Shown: positions 1 to 8,572 of the stretch, piece by piece
Layout of the letters: the number at the start of each line of letters is the position of its first letter
Numbering within the stretch: position 1 is the first letter of the stretch
Assembly: GCA_036563485.1 (NCBI GenBank)
Contig: DATCMI010000001.1
Span: 1,737,501-1,801,500, forward strand
Reading direction: 5' to 3'
Origin: Sphingomicrobium sp.
GTDB lineage: Bacteria; Pseudomonadota; Alphaproteobacteria; Sphingomonadales; Sphingomonadaceae
DNA: 64,000 nucleotides
Notes under the pieces: generated by a model
What the model saw: only the letters and a program-made list of their open reading frames with translations
Told to the model about the DNA's origin: nothing
The model's database searches: none
Position numbers and translations under genes: made by a program

Positions 1-275
1 GTCAGTATCAGGCCGCCGACGACGACGCTCACAAGCACGGCGGCAAGGAAGCCGAACATGCCGATCGGCTGGACGAAGCCGATGATCATCGCGGCAAGCC
101 AGATGATCCCGATTGCCGACAAGGCGCCGACGATGCTTTTGCCGAAGCCGGTATTTAGCCGCTGCCGTTCACGGCGCGCGGCCTGCTGCACCGCACCGCC
201 GCGCTGATCGAGCTGCTGCGTGACTCGATCGAAGCGCGCGATCGCCCGCTCAACCTTGTCCGTGACGTCCGTCAC
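1..275 (-). CDS. XpaC-like membrane protein, N-terminal part only
   Basis: Runs off the left edge; about 91 N-terminal residues are visible. It starts at a GTG that overlaps the TGA of the upstream telA-like gene (GTGA, 272-275), so translation is probably coupled. The product has a charged, helical first 45 residues rich in Arg and Gln, followed by two hydrophobic segments (about residues 50-69 and 72-90) that look like a membrane hairpin. Partners of TelA-type genes are often annotated as XpaC / 5-bromo-4-chloroindolyl phosphate hydrolysis family proteins, and the position and topology fit. The catalytic or conserved C-terminal part is not in the window, so the family call is inference from context. 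Confidence 0.6.
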   Translation of the reverse strand, partial: MTDVTDKVERAIARFDRVTQQLDQRGGAVQQAARRERQRLNTGFGKSIVGALSAIGIIWLAAMIIGFVQPIGMFGFLAAVLVSVVVGGLIL

Positions 276-1480
276 TTGAGCTCGATCGGCGTCAGCGGCG
301 AGCTAGCCGAACTTCCGAGCTTGGCCTGGTTCACGCCTTCGGCGCGGGCGATATAGCCCTTGGACTTTTCGACTTCCTTGCCGAGCGTATCGACCGTCTG
401 CTTCATGTTGCCGAGCGCCTGAAGCTTGAACTGGTCGATCTGATCCATCGTGTCGTAGATGTTCTGGAACGCCCGCTGGAGCGTCTCCAGCGGGATGGTC
501 GAGCTTGCCGCCTGCTGGTGGATGGCACCGGTTTGGGTGCGGAGCATTTCGCCCGTGGAATCGATCATGCCCGCCGTCGTCGTATTGAGCGCGCCGATCT
601 GTTCGAGAACGAGCTTCTGATTGCTCATTGCCTGGGCGACGGTGACGGCGGTGCGCAGCGCGGCGACCGTGGTCGTCGAGGCGCGGTCCACGCCCTTCAC
701 CAGCTCGACATTGTTCTTCTTGACGAGGTCGAGCGCGAGATAGCCCTGAACGGTCACCGCCATCTGGGTCAGCAGGTCGGTCGTGCGCTGGCGGGTGTAA
801 AAGAGGGCGGTTTCGCGGATCGCCTTGGCCTTGGCGGGATCGGTTGCGTCGAGCTCGTTCGCCTTGTCTTCGAGCCGCTGGTCGAGCGTCTTCGAGATGT
901 GGATCATCTGCTCGAGCTTGTGCATCGTCTTCCACAGGTTCGCGCGCTCGGTGTCGATCGCAGCATTGTCCATCAGCAGCTCGTCCTTGCCGTTCGCAAG
1001 GCTGCCGAGGATCTTCTGGATGTGGGTCTGCGAGCTGCGGTACTTGTCGAAATAGCGGTCGATGCGGTTGCCGAACGGGATGATGCCGAGCAGCTTTTTC
1101 GTCTTCGTCGCTTCCTTGGGATCGAGCGCCTCGACGGTGCGACGCAGCTCGGTCAGGTCCGCGCCGATGCCGGTGTCCTTGTCGATTGCCTTTACCGGCC
1201 GGTCGAGGAAGCGGTTCGATGCGCCGGCGGCCTCGGCAATTTCCTTTCGGCCCATCGAGGTCAGCTGGTCGACCTTCTTGCCGAACTCCGGGCTGTTGGC
1301 ATCGAGCGCCGCAAGCTCGTCGACAAATCCCGCGACCTTTTTGTCGAGCTCGGACGTCTCTTCGGTCTTGAGCGGGACCAGGCCCGCCGCTTCGGCAACC
1401 GGCACCGGCTGCAGCGCCTCAGGCGGGTCCAGTTTCAGCTTTGTCGCAGTGGTCGTTTCCGTTGCCGGTCCGGTGGCCAT
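272..1480 (-). CDS. TelA-family toxic anion resistance protein
   Basis: A 402-residue protein. The middle and C-terminal parts carry the TelA family signature: a long helical region with LVKGVDRASTTTVAALRTAV, an LNTTTAGMI segment, and a final stretch with LETLQRAFQNIYDTMDQID. TelA homologues are linked to tellurite and other toxic-anion or cell-envelope stress, but the biochemical activity is unknown. I chose the ATG at 1480 because an AAGGAAGG ribosome site lies about 9 bases upstream; the reading frame continues upstream for 46 codons without a better start. The stop overlaps the GTG of the next gene by 4 bases, making a two-gene unit with the XpaC-like protein. Confidence 0.85.
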   Translation of the reverse strand: MATGPATETTTATKLKLDPPEALQPVPVAEAAGLVPLKTEETSELDKKVAGFVDELAALDANSPEFGKKVDQLTSMGRKEIAEAAGASNRFLDRPVKAIDKDTGIGADLTELRRTVEALDPKEATKTKKLLGIIPFGNRIDRYFDKYRSSQTHIQKILGSLANGKDELLMDNAAIDTERANLWKTMHKLEQMIHISKTLDQRLEDKANELDATDPAKAKAIRETALFYTRQRTTDLLTQMAVTVQGYLALDLVKKNNVELVKGVDRASTTTVAALRTAVTVAQAMSNQKLVLEQIGALNTTTAGMIDSTGEMLRTQTGAIHQQAASSTIPLETLQRAFQNIYDTMDQIDQFKLQALGNMKQTVDTLGKEVEKSKGYIARAEGVNQAKLGSSASSPLTPIELK

Positions 1481-1700
1481 GGTTCGATATCCTTCCTTCG
1501 CACCTTCTTGCGGCGGTCGAACCAGCGGGTCAACGCCGCAAGACATGCAGCTGTATTGTAAGGGTAATACACAATAAAACAAGCGAAGGGTGGCTATTCC
1601 GAGATCGTAAACGCCCATTAACCAAGCCGCTGAACGCTTCGCTTACCCTGTCCGCCGTAGAGCCAGCCTGATGCGCAATCCGGCTGAGGTGTAGACAGCG

Positions 1701-3068
1701 ATGTTCAGGTTCCTGAAGAAGCTCGCGCGCGACCGGCGCGGCAACGCCATCGTCATTGTCGCGGGGGTCTTCCCTTTGTTCGTCGGCGCTGCCGGCCTTG
1801 CGACCGACACCATTCAGTGGACCCTGTGGAAGCGCCAGTTGCAGCGGGCAGCGGATTCGGCGGCTATTTCGGGCGTCTACACCAGCCTCAAGACGGATAC
1901 AGACACCGCAGTAACCGCGGCGGTCACGCATGACCTCACGCTCAACCTCCACACCTGGATGGCGCTCAACGCAACGCCGACGGTCACCCGGCTGGGGACT
2001 AGCGGCCAGATGCGCAACCGCGTGTCCGTCGAGCTGCAGGTGAAGCAGTCGCTTCCGTTCAGTTCGATGTTCATGACCGCGGCGCCGACGATCATCGCGC
2101 GGGCGACCGCGGCCAGCGTGCCGTCGGGCGGCGAATATTGCGTTATCGGCACGGACCGAAGCGCCGCCGTGACCGGTATCGAAATCTCCGGCAGCACCTA
2201 TCTCGATCTCGGGACCTGCTCCCTGATTGCGAATTCCGCGAATCCGACTGGTGCTGCGTCGAACGGCACCAGCAGTACGAACGGCGGCTCCGGTTCGACG
2301 GTCAAGGCAGCCTCGCTCGATGCGGCGGGTGGCGTCAATTATTCGAGCCAGTGGCAGGTCAGCAGCTACAACCCGTACAGCTCGCCGATCGACGACCCGT
2401 TTTCCGGCTTCCAGTCGAACATTCCGTCCAGCAGCAGCGGCTGCAACAAGACGGGCACGATCAACAAGGTGGGCAGCACCAAGGATTACAACCGCTCGAC
2501 CGACACCGCGACGGACACTGTCTGCCTGAGCGGCGACCAGACCATTCAGGGCGACGTGGTCCTCGGGCCGGCGACCTACGTAATCGACGCAGGCAACCTG
2601 ACCATGAACACGAACGGGGCGAGCCTGACCTGCGACGGCTGCACCATCATCCTTACGAACTTCAGCAATCCGGCGAATACCGGCACCGTCAGCCTGACGG
2701 GCGGCTCGATCAGCCTGAAGCCGCCGCGGCCGGTCTATGGATCCGACGGAACGACCGTCACCAGCACCATCGGCAATCAGACCTGGAAGGGCATCGTCCT
2801 CTATCAGGATCCGCGCGCCAGCGATAACGGGGGAACCGGCCAGAACAAGATCAACGGCAACTCGGACCTTTCCGTGCAGGGCGCCGTCTATTTCGGCAAC
2901 CAGTCGCTTCAATATGTCGGTGGCGGAAGCACGACCGCGGCTTGCCTCCAGGTGGTTGCGAAACGGGTCAACTTTGGCGGCAACTCCAAGATTAAAGCCG
3001 GCAGCCAGTGCAGCGGCTTCGGCATGAGCGGCCTGGGTGGCACGCGCCGCGTGAGGCTGGTCGCATGA
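1701..3068 (+). CDS. TadG-like pilus assembly protein
   Basis: A 455-residue protein with a short basic N-terminus and a single hydrophobic segment (RRGNAIVIVAGVFPLFVG, about residues 13-35), the hallmark of the Tad/TadG N-terminal domain. The segment is followed by the typical TIQWTLWKRQLQRAADSAA helix. The rest is a Ser/Thr/Gly/Asn-rich, probably extracellular beta domain with scattered cysteines. TadG-type proteins are minor components of the Flp/Tad type IVb pilus apparatus. A GAGGT ribosome site lies upstream. It is the first of three genes joined by ATGA overlaps. The secretion ATPase and secretin genes of a full tad locus are not in this window. Confidence 0.85.
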   Translation: MFRFLKKLARDRRGNAIVIVAGVFPLFVGAAGLATDTIQWTLWKRQLQRAADSAAISGVYTSLKTDTDTAVTAAVTHDLTLNLHTWMALNATPTVTRLGTSGQMRNRVSVELQVKQSLPFSSMFMTAAPTIIARATAASVPSGGEYCVIGTDRSAAVTGIEISGSTYLDLGTCSLIANSANPTGAASNGTSSTNGGSGSTVKAASLDAAGGVNYSSQWQVSSYNPYSSPIDDPFSGFQSNIPSSSSGCNKTGTINKVGSTKDYNRSTDTATDTVCLSGDQTIQGDVVLGPATYVIDAGNLTMNTNGASLTCDGCTIILTNFSNPANTGTVSLTGGSISLKPPRPVYGSDGTTVTSTIGNQTWKGIVLYQDPRASDNGGTGQNKINGNSDLSVQGAVYFGNQSLQYVGGGSTTAACLQVVAKRVNFGGNSKIKAGSQCSGFGMSGLGGTRRVRLVA

Positions 3069-3598
3069 TCGGATTCTCGAATCTGACGAGGAAGCTCCGG
3101 TGGCTTCGCGACGATCAGCGCGGCGCGGCGTTGATCGAACTCGCCATCGTCGCGCCGGTGCTCGTTCTTGCCGTCATGGGTATCATCGACGTCAGCAACG
3201 GCTTCAGCCGCAAGCTTGCGCTGGAGCAGGGGGCGCAGCGCGCGATCGAAAAGATCATGCAGACAACGCAGGACGAGACCGTCGACAATACGGTGAAGAA
3301 GGAAGCTGTCTGCCAGGTCAACGGCACGAACACCGACGGGACCTGCAAGACCGGACTGATCACCTCCAGCGACGTGACCGTCACCTACCGGCTGGAATGC
3401 ACGAGTTCGAGCGGGGCCATGACGGTCTACACCGGCGTGGCGGCTGCCACCGACTGTCCGTCCGGCCACACGCAGGCGCAATATGTGTCGGTCAACGTTC
3501 AGGGCAAATATTCGCCGATGTTCCCGTTCAAGCTTGCGAGCCTGAACGCCGACGGAACCTATCACGTCTCGGCGACCGCGGGGATGCGGACCCAATGA
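3065..3598 (+). CDS. TadE-like minor pilin
   Basis: A 177-residue protein with the TadE pattern: an N-terminal basic stretch, then RRGAALIELAIVAPVLVLAV-type hydrophobic segment (about residues 18-45) containing the conserved E of the ALIELAI motif, followed by a small secreted domain with several cysteines (CQVNG, CKTG, LECTSS, TDCPSG) that could form disulfides. TadE proteins are prepilin-like and are processed by the TadV peptidase. The ATG overlaps the stop of the TadG-like gene (ATGA at 3065-3068), which fixes the start over an upstream in-frame ATG at 3008. Confidence 0.85.
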   Translation: MIGFSNLTRKLRWLRDDQRGAALIELAIVAPVLVLAVMGIIDVSNGFSRKLALEQGAQRAIEKIMQTTQDETVDNTVKKEAVCQVNGTNTDGTCKTGLITSSDVTVTYRLECTSSSGAMTVYTGVAAATDCPSGHTQAQYVSVNVQGKYSPMFPFKLASLNADGTYHVSATAGMRTQ

Positions 3599-4050
3599 TG
3601 TTGCGCCGTAAATTGCACGGTGACGTTCGCGGCGCCGCCACTATCGAGATGGCGTTTGCGCTGCCGACTCTGATCGCGTTGATCTGGGCGTTCGTGCAGC
3701 TGGCGCAGATCTACCGCGCCACGGCCGGCATCCAGCAGGCGCTGGGCGAAGGCGCCCGCTACGCGACGCTTTGCTTGAATGCGACGACCACGGGCTGCAC
3801 GATCCCTAGCCCCGGGACCGGCACCAATCCTGCCGCGAACACCATCAAGCGCGTGATCTACGATTCCGTCTACGGTATCGGCCCCGGAACCTTTACCGTG
3901 CCCGATCCAAGCCTGGTGACCGACACCACCGGCGGCGGCAAATATTACGATTTGACCGTGACCTACAGCCAGCCGACGAACCTGCTGATGTTTGCTGGGC
4001 CGACGATCACCGTCAGCCGCTCCAAGCGGGTGTGGGTCGCGACGACCTGA
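3595..4050 (+). CDS. TadE-like minor pilin, second copy
   Basis: A 151-residue protein with the same architecture as its neighbour: RGAATIEMAFALPTLIALIW N-terminal segment with the conserved Glu, then a small secreted domain with a CLNATTTGC cysteine pair. The start is one of two consecutive ATGs (3595 or 3598); 3595 overlaps the previous stop. It ends the TadG-TadE-TadE unit, two bases before a convergent enoyl-CoA hydratase gene. Together the three proteins probably form the minor pilin/adaptor set of a Tad pilus whose machinery lies elsewhere. Confidence 0.82.
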   Translation: MMLRRKLHGDVRGAATIEMAFALPTLIALIWAFVQLAQIYRATAGIQQALGEGARYATLCLNATTTGCTIPSPGTGTNPAANTIKRVIYDSVYGIGPGTFTVPDPSLVTDTTGGGKYYDLTVTYSQPTNLLMFAGPTITVSRSKRVWVATT

Positions 4051-4052
4051 GC

Positions 4053-4811
4053 TCAGGCGGGACGGCGCTTCTCGAAAAAGGCGCTGATCGCCTGCTTCAC
4101 TTCGGCGGACGCGAGCCGCTCCGCAAATAGGCCGCTCTCCAGGCGCATCCGCTCGAGGATCTCGTCGCGAGCTCCGGTCCGAAGGAGGTGCTGGGTCTGC
4201 CGCAGCGCTTCGGCGGGTTTTGACATGAGCCTGCTGACGACGTCCTCGGTCGTGGCGGCGAGCTCGCCGGCAGCGGCCCTGTGGCTCACGAGCCCGATCT
4301 CGATCGCTTCGTCGACACCGAAGGGTTCCGCGAGAAGCAGGTAGCGCGCCGCGCGGCGTCGGCCGGCGAGGCGCGGGATGAGCAGCGAGCTTGCCGCCTC
4401 GGGGACGAGCGCCAAATCGACGAACGGCAGCGAAAAGCGCGCGCCTTCCTCGGCGACGACGAGGTCGCAGTGGAGGAGCATGGTGGTGCCGATCCCCACG
4501 CAATTGCCGTGAACGGAAGCCAGCAGCGGCGTTTCGCAATCGGCGAGTGCGCGGAGGAAGCGCCAAACCGGGATTTCCTCGTCGATGCGCGGGGCGGCGT
4601 TGAGGAAGTCGACGAGGTCGTTGCCTGCGGCGAAATCCGCGCCCTCACCGCGGAAGGCGATCAGGCGGATGTCGGGATTGCCCGAAGCCTGCTGCACCGC
4701 ATCGGCCAGCGCCGCGTACATCGCGACCGTCAGGGCGTTCCGCCGTTCGGGGCGGGCCAGCGTGACCGACAGGACCGGCCCTTGCTGCTCGACCTTCACA
4801 TGTTCGCTCAT
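4053..4811 (-). CDS. Enoyl-CoA hydratase/isomerase family protein
   Basis: A 252-residue crotonase-fold protein. Visible family features are the N-terminal LARPERRNALT block, the oxyanion-hole region FRGEGADFAAGNDL, the second block SVHGNCVGIGTTMLLHCDLVVA and the FSLPFVDLALVPEA segment. In the active enoyl-CoA hydratase family the last block usually carries a catalytic acid, here FVDLALVPE; the substrate cannot be predicted. The ATG at 4811 has a GGGGGAAC ribosome site; the in-frame ATG at 4850 is less likely. It is divergent from the transaldolase gene across 88 bases. Confidence 0.85.
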   Translation of the reverse strand: MSEHVKVEQQGPVLSVTLARPERRNALTVAMYAALADAVQQASGNPDIRLIAFRGEGADFAAGNDLVDFLNAAPRIDEEIPVWRFLRALADCETPLLASVHGNCVGIGTTMLLHCDLVVAEEGARFSLPFVDLALVPEAASSLLIPRLAGRRRAARYLLLAEPFGVDEAIEIGLVSHRAAAGELAATTEDVVSRLMSKPAEALRQTQHLLRTGARDEILERMRLESGLFAERLASAEVKQAISAFFEKRRPA

Positions 4812-4899
4812 CGGCTGTTCCCCCGAATCTGGTGACGTGCGCTTTCGCACCGGCTATCGCGCACACATCCTGTAAAAGCCGAGAGCATCGCAAACAGCC

Positions 4900-5550
4900 A
4901 TGAAATTCTTCGCAGACACCGCCGAAATCGCCGAGATCCGCAAGCTTGCCGAAACCGGCCTGCTGGACGGAGTCACGACGAACCCTTCGCTGATCCACAA
5001 GTCCGGCCGCAACTTCCTGGAAGTGGTGAAGGAGATTGCATCGGTGGTGAGCGGCCCGGTGTCCGCCGAGGTGGTCGCGCTCGACCATGAAGAGATGATG
5101 CGCGAGGCCGAAGTGCTTCGGAAGATCGCCGACAATATCACAATCAAGGTGCCGCTGACCCCGGCGGGCCTGCGCACCTGCAAGGCGCTGACGGACGACG
5201 GCACGATGGTGAACGTGACCCTGTGCTTCTCGGCGGCGCAAGCGCTGCTCGCGGCGAAGGCGGGCGCCACCTTCATTTCGCCGTTCGTGGGCCGGCACGA
5301 CGATGTCGGGTTCGACGGCATGCAGCTGATCGCCGACATCCGGCTGATCTACGACAATTATGACTTCGCGACCGAGATCCTGGTCGCGTCCGTCCGCCAC
5401 CCGATGCACGTCGTCGAAGGCGCGAAGCTGGGCGCAGACGTGATGACGGCGCCCCCGAAGATCATCTGGCAGCTGTTCAACCATCCGCTGACCGAGAGCG
5501 GGATCGCCGCCTTCCTCGAGGATTGGGAAGCGACCGGCCAGAAAATCTGA
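4900..5550 (+). CDS. fsa: Fructose-6-phosphate aldolase / transaldolase (small type)
   Basis: A 216-residue TalC/FSA-type protein, the length of the compact transaldolase subfamily. The N-terminus [10 protein letters not shown] and the DGVTTNPSL motif are diagnostic. The Schiff-base lysine is K83 in ITIKVPLT, and the [11 protein letters not shown] phosphate-binding region is present. It interconverts fructose 6-phosphate with dihydroxyacetone/glyceraldehyde 3-phosphate or acts as transaldolase in the pentose phosphate pathway; sequence alone does not separate the two. It stands alone, followed by the Flp pilin gene. Confidence 0.9.
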   Translation: MKFFADTAEIAEIRKLAETGLLDGVTTNPSLIHKSGRNFLEVVKEIASVVSGPVSAEVVALDHEEMMREAEVLRKIADNITIKVPLTPAGLRTCKALTDDGTMVNVTLCFSAAQALLAAKAGATFISPFVGRHDDVGFDGMQLIADIRLIYDNYDFATEILVASVRHPMHVVEGAKLGADVMTAPPKIIWQLFNHPLTESGIAAFLEDWEATGQKI

Positions 5551-5564
5551 TTGGCCGCATATGC

Positions 5565-5579
5565 TTAACGCCGTCGTAA
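5565..5579 (+). promoter_or_regulatory. Possible CtrA-type site upstream of the Flp pilin gene
   Basis: TTAA-N7-GTAA differs at one base from the alphaproteobacterial CtrA consensus TTAA-N7-TTAA. It lies about 117 bases upstream of the pilin ATG. CtrA controls the pilin gene in Caulobacter, which makes the match plausible, but it is a single short motif. Confidence 0.3.
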
Positions 5580-5695
5580 GAGGCGGCGGTAAGAATTTCT
5601 CAACCGGTCACGCGGTAAAGCTCATCGCATCCTGCATGTGGACCAGCAGGTCGGGGCGGCAACGTCCCTGCACTTGGAACCAAGGAGCGAAGACC

Positions 5696-5857
5696 ATGAG
5701 CAAGTTTCTGAAGCTGATCAAGAATAACAAGGGTGCGACCGCCATCGAATACGGCCTGATCGCCGCCCTCATCGCGGTTGCCGCGATTGCCGCCATGGGC
5801 AACATCGGCAACGGCCTGAAGAACACCTTCAACAACGTCGGCAACAACCTGAAGTAA
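5696..5857 (+). CDS. Flp family type IVb pilin
   Basis: A 53-residue prepilin: a basic leader ending NNKG, predicted cleavage after G13, then the mature N-terminus ATAIEYGLIAALIAVAAIA with the Glu at mature position 5 and a following Tyr, both typical of Flp pilins. The C-terminus is rich in Gly and Asn. The ATG is chosen because AAGGAG lies about 9 bases upstream; the reading frame is open further upstream but without pilin features. It is a single pilin gene, 1.6 kb from the TadG/TadE genes, ending in a strong terminator. Confidence 0.93.
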   Translation: MSKFLKLIKNNKGATAIEYGLIAALIAVAAIAAMGNIGNGLKNTFNNVGNNLK

Positions 5858-5880
5858 TCGCTTCAAGGTTGCTGACAGGA

Positions 5881-5916
5881 GCGGCGGTGCCGAAAGGCGC
5901 CGCCGCATTTGTTTTG
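5881..5916 (+). terminator. Intrinsic terminator of the Flp pilin gene
   Basis: An 11-bp stem (GCGGCGGTGCC pairing with GGCGCCGCCGC, one G-T wobble) with a GAAA tetraloop, followed by ATTTGTTTTG. It sits 23 bases after the pilin stop. Confidence 0.85.
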
Positions 5917-5974
5917 TCCGGCGCGGCGAGCGCGTTGTAGGAAATTAACCGCTTCGCGCGTATCCTCCCGCGCC

Positions 5975-6544
5975 ATGGCATCGGTCATCCCCTTCGAAGA
6001 GCGCGCGGTGGCGCACCTGCGCGAGCGGCTGGGGGAAGCGCGCGAGGCGAATGAAGACCTGATCGCCTTTGCCCGCGGTCATTCGGGCGCAGTCGCGTCG
6101 ATCCACGAAGCGGTGCTCGCGGCGATCGAGTCTCACGGCGTCGAGGGCCTGCTCCATGTCGTTACGCAGGAATGGACGCTGATCCTCGGGATCGACGCTG
6201 TCGCCTTGTCACTGATCGTCGGTGAGCAGGGCTTCCGCGCGGATGGCAGCGGCGTCCAGCTCGTCGATCCGGCGATCCTTCGCCGCGCGATTGACCAGGT
6301 TGACGGCGTGGAGATGCGCAAGGTCGAGCGCGGACATCCTTTGTTCGGCCCGGCCTGCGAGCTGATCCGCGCCGAAGCGCTGATCCGTATCGAGAGCGAA
6401 CCGCCTTTGCCTTGCGGCCTACTGGCGCTCGGCCAGCGCGCGGAACTCAGCCTGGACGCACGTCACGGCTCTGAATTGCTGATGTTCCTTGGCCGGACGC
6501 TTGCGGCTATGATCCGCAAGTGGCTGACGCACCCGCAAGCCTAG
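5975..6544 (+). CDS. DUF484 family protein
   Basis: A 189-residue protein with an N-terminal helical region (AVAHLRERLGEAREANEDL) and a GAF-like C-terminal domain ending in FLGRTLAAMIRKWL. DUF484 genes very often precede xerC, and this one overlaps the xerC GTG by 25 bases. Its molecular role is not established. The ATG at 5975 matches the usual family N-terminus (VIPFEERAV); the frame is open back to 5909. Confidence 0.85.
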   Translation: MASVIPFEERAVAHLRERLGEAREANEDLIAFARGHSGAVASIHEAVLAAIESHGVEGLLHVVTQEWTLILGIDAVALSLIVGEQGFRADGSGVQLVDPAILRRAIDQVDGVEMRKVERGHPLFGPACELIRAEALIRIESEPPLPCGLLALGQRAELSLDARHGSELLMFLGRTLAAMIRKWLTHPQA

Positions 6545-7449
6545 TTCACCCGGCCGCCGCGCTTGCGGCGCAATGGTCGGCCTATCTGCAGCATGATCGT
6601 CGCCGGTCTCAGCACACGGTTCGTGCCTATGTGTCGACGGCGCATCGGCTGATCGACTTTCTTGGCCGTTACCGGGGCGAGGAGATCGTACCGGCCGGCC
6701 TGATCGGCCTCTCCGCGTCGGACCTTAGGGCCTTTCTTGCGCATCGCAGGGGCGAGGGGCTTGGCGCCTCATCCGCAGCGCGCGAGCTGTCCGGCGTTCG
6801 CGCCTTCCTGTCCTACGCCGCCGAACAGCAGGGGGAGCATGCACAGCTGCCGCGAACGCGTGCGCCCAAGCGGCCGCGCACGCTGCCGCGGCCGGCCGCG
6901 CCCGACGAGGCGATGGAGCTGGCGCATAACGCAGCCGACGCGGCGAGCGCGCCGTGGGTCGGTACTCGCGACCTCGCGATCCTTCTTCTGCTTTACGGCG
7001 CCGGCCTGCGCGTTGCCGAAGCGCTGTCGCTGACCGCGTCGATCCTGCCGCTTGGCCAGACAATTCGAGTGACCGGAAAAAGGTCCAAGACCCGCCTCGT
7101 CCCCATCGTCCCCGCGGTTCGCGAAGCGGTCGAAGCCTATGTGCGCGAATGCCCTTACCCGCTGAGCGGCGACGCGCCGCTGTTCGTCGGCGCACGGGGC
7201 GGGCCGCTCAACCCCGACCTCGTGCGGCGCTCGGTGGCGGCGGCGCGGCGGCGCCTCGGCCTGCCGGACACGCTGACCCCGCACGCGCTGCGGCACAGCT
7301 TCGCAACTCATTTGCTTGCGCGCGGGGCCGACTTGCGGGCGCTCCAGGAACTGCTCGGCCATGCGAGCCTGTCGTCGACGCAAATCTATACGGCGGTCGA
7401 TGCAGCGCGGCTGCTCGACGTCTACCGCCACGCCCATCCGCGCGCCTGA
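6520..7449 (+). CDS. xerC: Tyrosine recombinase XerC
   Basis: A 309-residue tyrosine recombinase. The N-terminal SAM-like core-binding domain spans about residues 10-110. The catalytic domain holds the full set of residues: R164 (GLRVAEAL), K190 (GKRSKTRLVP), H255 and R258 (HALRHSF), H281 (GHASLSSTQ) and the nucleophile Y290. XerC with XerD resolves chromosome dimers at dif. The start is a GTG inside the DUF484 gene, consistent with coupled translation. Position after DUF484 favours XerC over XerD. Confidence 0.9.
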   Translation: MADAPASLVHPAAALAAQWSAYLQHDRRRSQHTVRAYVSTAHRLIDFLGRYRGEEIVPAGLIGLSASDLRAFLAHRRGEGLGASSAARELSGVRAFLSYAAEQQGEHAQLPRTRAPKRPRTLPRPAAPDEAMELAHNAADAASAPWVGTRDLAILLLLYGAGLRVAEALSLTASILPLGQTIRVTGKRSKTRLVPIVPAVREAVEAYVRECPYPLSGDAPLFVGARGGPLNPDLVRRSVAAARRRLGLPDTLTPHALRHSFATHLLARGADLRALQELLGHASLSSTQIYTAVDAARLLDVYRHAHPRA

Positions 7450-7462
7450 GGGAGGAGTTCGC

Positions 7463-7498
7463 CGCGGGAGCCGGCAAGTGGGGATGCCAGCTCCCGCG
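7463..7498. terminator. Inverted repeat between convergent xerC and gshB
   Basis: A perfect 9-bp inverted repeat (CGCGGGAGC / GCTCCCGCG) with a short inner GGC/GCC pairing, 13 bases after the xerC stop. There is no T-run, so it may be a factor-dependent or bidirectional terminator. A second weaker hairpin (GCGCAGCTGC / GCAGCTTGCGC) follows near 7566-7590. Otherwise the 152-base gap is empty. Confidence 0.45.
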
Positions 7499-7601
7499 AC
7501 CAGCAAAGCGCTATGTCTCGCCGGTAAAGCGAATCCTAAATAACCATTTTGGACGAACGGCTTGCGCGCAGCTGCAGAGGGCAGCTTGCGCCGGAGTGGA
7601 G

Positions 7602-8558
7602 CTATTTCCGTTCGGCCAGGCGGCGCTCGATCGCCGACCAGATGAGCCCCGCCGTGTCAGTGCCGTTGAACGCATCGATCGCGACGATCCCGGTTGGGGA
7701 CGTCACGTTGATCTCGGTCAGCCACTTGCCGCCGATCACGTCGATACCGACGAACAGCAGTCCGCGCTTCTTCAGCTCGGGGCCGAGGCGGGCGCAAATT
7801 TCCTGCTCCCGCGCGGTGAGCTCGGTCTTTGCCGCAGTACCCCCCACCGCGAGGTTGGACCGGATCTCGCCCTGGCCCGGCACGCGGTTGATCGCGCCCG
7901 CGACTTCCCCGTCGACGAGGACGATCCGTTTGTCGCCCTCGCTGATCTCCGGGAGGAAAGCCTGCAGAACGTGCGGCTCGCGATAGGTCTGGTTGAAGAC
8001 CTCCATCAGCGACGCGAGGTTGCGGCCATCGGCGCCGACGCGAAACACCGAGCTGCCGCCGAACCCGTGGAGCGGCTTGATGACGATCTCACCCTGTTCG
8101 GCGAGAAAGTTGCGGGCGAGGCCGAGCGAGCGGGTCAGCAGCGTCGCCGGCATGAAGTCGGCGAAGTCGAGCACCCACAGCTTCTCAGGCGCGTTCCTGA
8201 CATTTGCGGGATCGTTGACGACGAGCGTCTCGTCGCTGATCCGCTCGAGCAAATGGGTCGCGGTAATATAGCCGAGGTCGAACGGCGGATCCTGGCGCAT
8301 CAGCACGACGTCCACGTCGCGGCCGAGGTCGAGCAGGCGCGGTTCGCCGAAGCTGAAATGGTCGCCCTCGACGCGCTGTACCCGAGCCGGATGCGCCATC
8401 GCCCACAACCGCCCGTCCGCCCAGCTCAAATCCTCCGGCGCATAGTGCAACAGTTCGTGCCCGATGTCCTGCGCCTTCAGCATCAGCGCGAAGGTGGAAT
8501 CGCCCGCAATTTTGATCCGCTCGAGCGGGTCCATCTGCACGGCGACGCGAAGCGGCAT
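7602..8558 (-). CDS. gshB: Glutathione synthase
   Basis: A 318-residue ATP-grasp ligase that joins gamma-glutamylcysteine and glycine. Recognised by the N-terminus MPLRVAVQMDPLERI, the VMRQDPPFDLGYITATHLLE block, the ATP-grasp segment IVIKPLHGFGGSSVFRV (about residue 145), and the C-terminal INVTSPTGIVAIDAFNG. The ATG at 8558 matches the normal family start, although the frame is open upstream to 8714. It follows yraN on the same strand by 14 bases, so yraN and rsmI are probably in the same transcription unit. Confidence 0.93.
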   Translation of the reverse strand: MPLRVAVQMDPLERIKIAGDSTFALMLKAQDIGHELLHYAPEDLSWADGRLWAMAHPARVQRVEGDHFSFGEPRLLDLGRDVDVVLMRQDPPFDLGYITATHLLERISDETLVVNDPANVRNAPEKLWVLDFADFMPATLLTRSLGLARNFLAEQGEIVIKPLHGFGGSSVFRVGADGRNLASLMEVFNQTYREPHVLQAFLPEISEGDKRIVLVDGEVAGAINRVPGQGEIRSNLAVGGTAAKTELTAREQEICARLGPELKKRGLLFVGIDVIGGKWLTEINVTSPTGIVAIDAFNGTDTAGLIWSAIERRLAERK

Positions 8559-8572
8559 AAGAGGTGCGCCTA

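Noticed and set aside
518-1561. 347-residue plus-strand frame
   Set aside because: Antisense to the TelA-like gene; composition typical of shadow frames in high-GC DNA.
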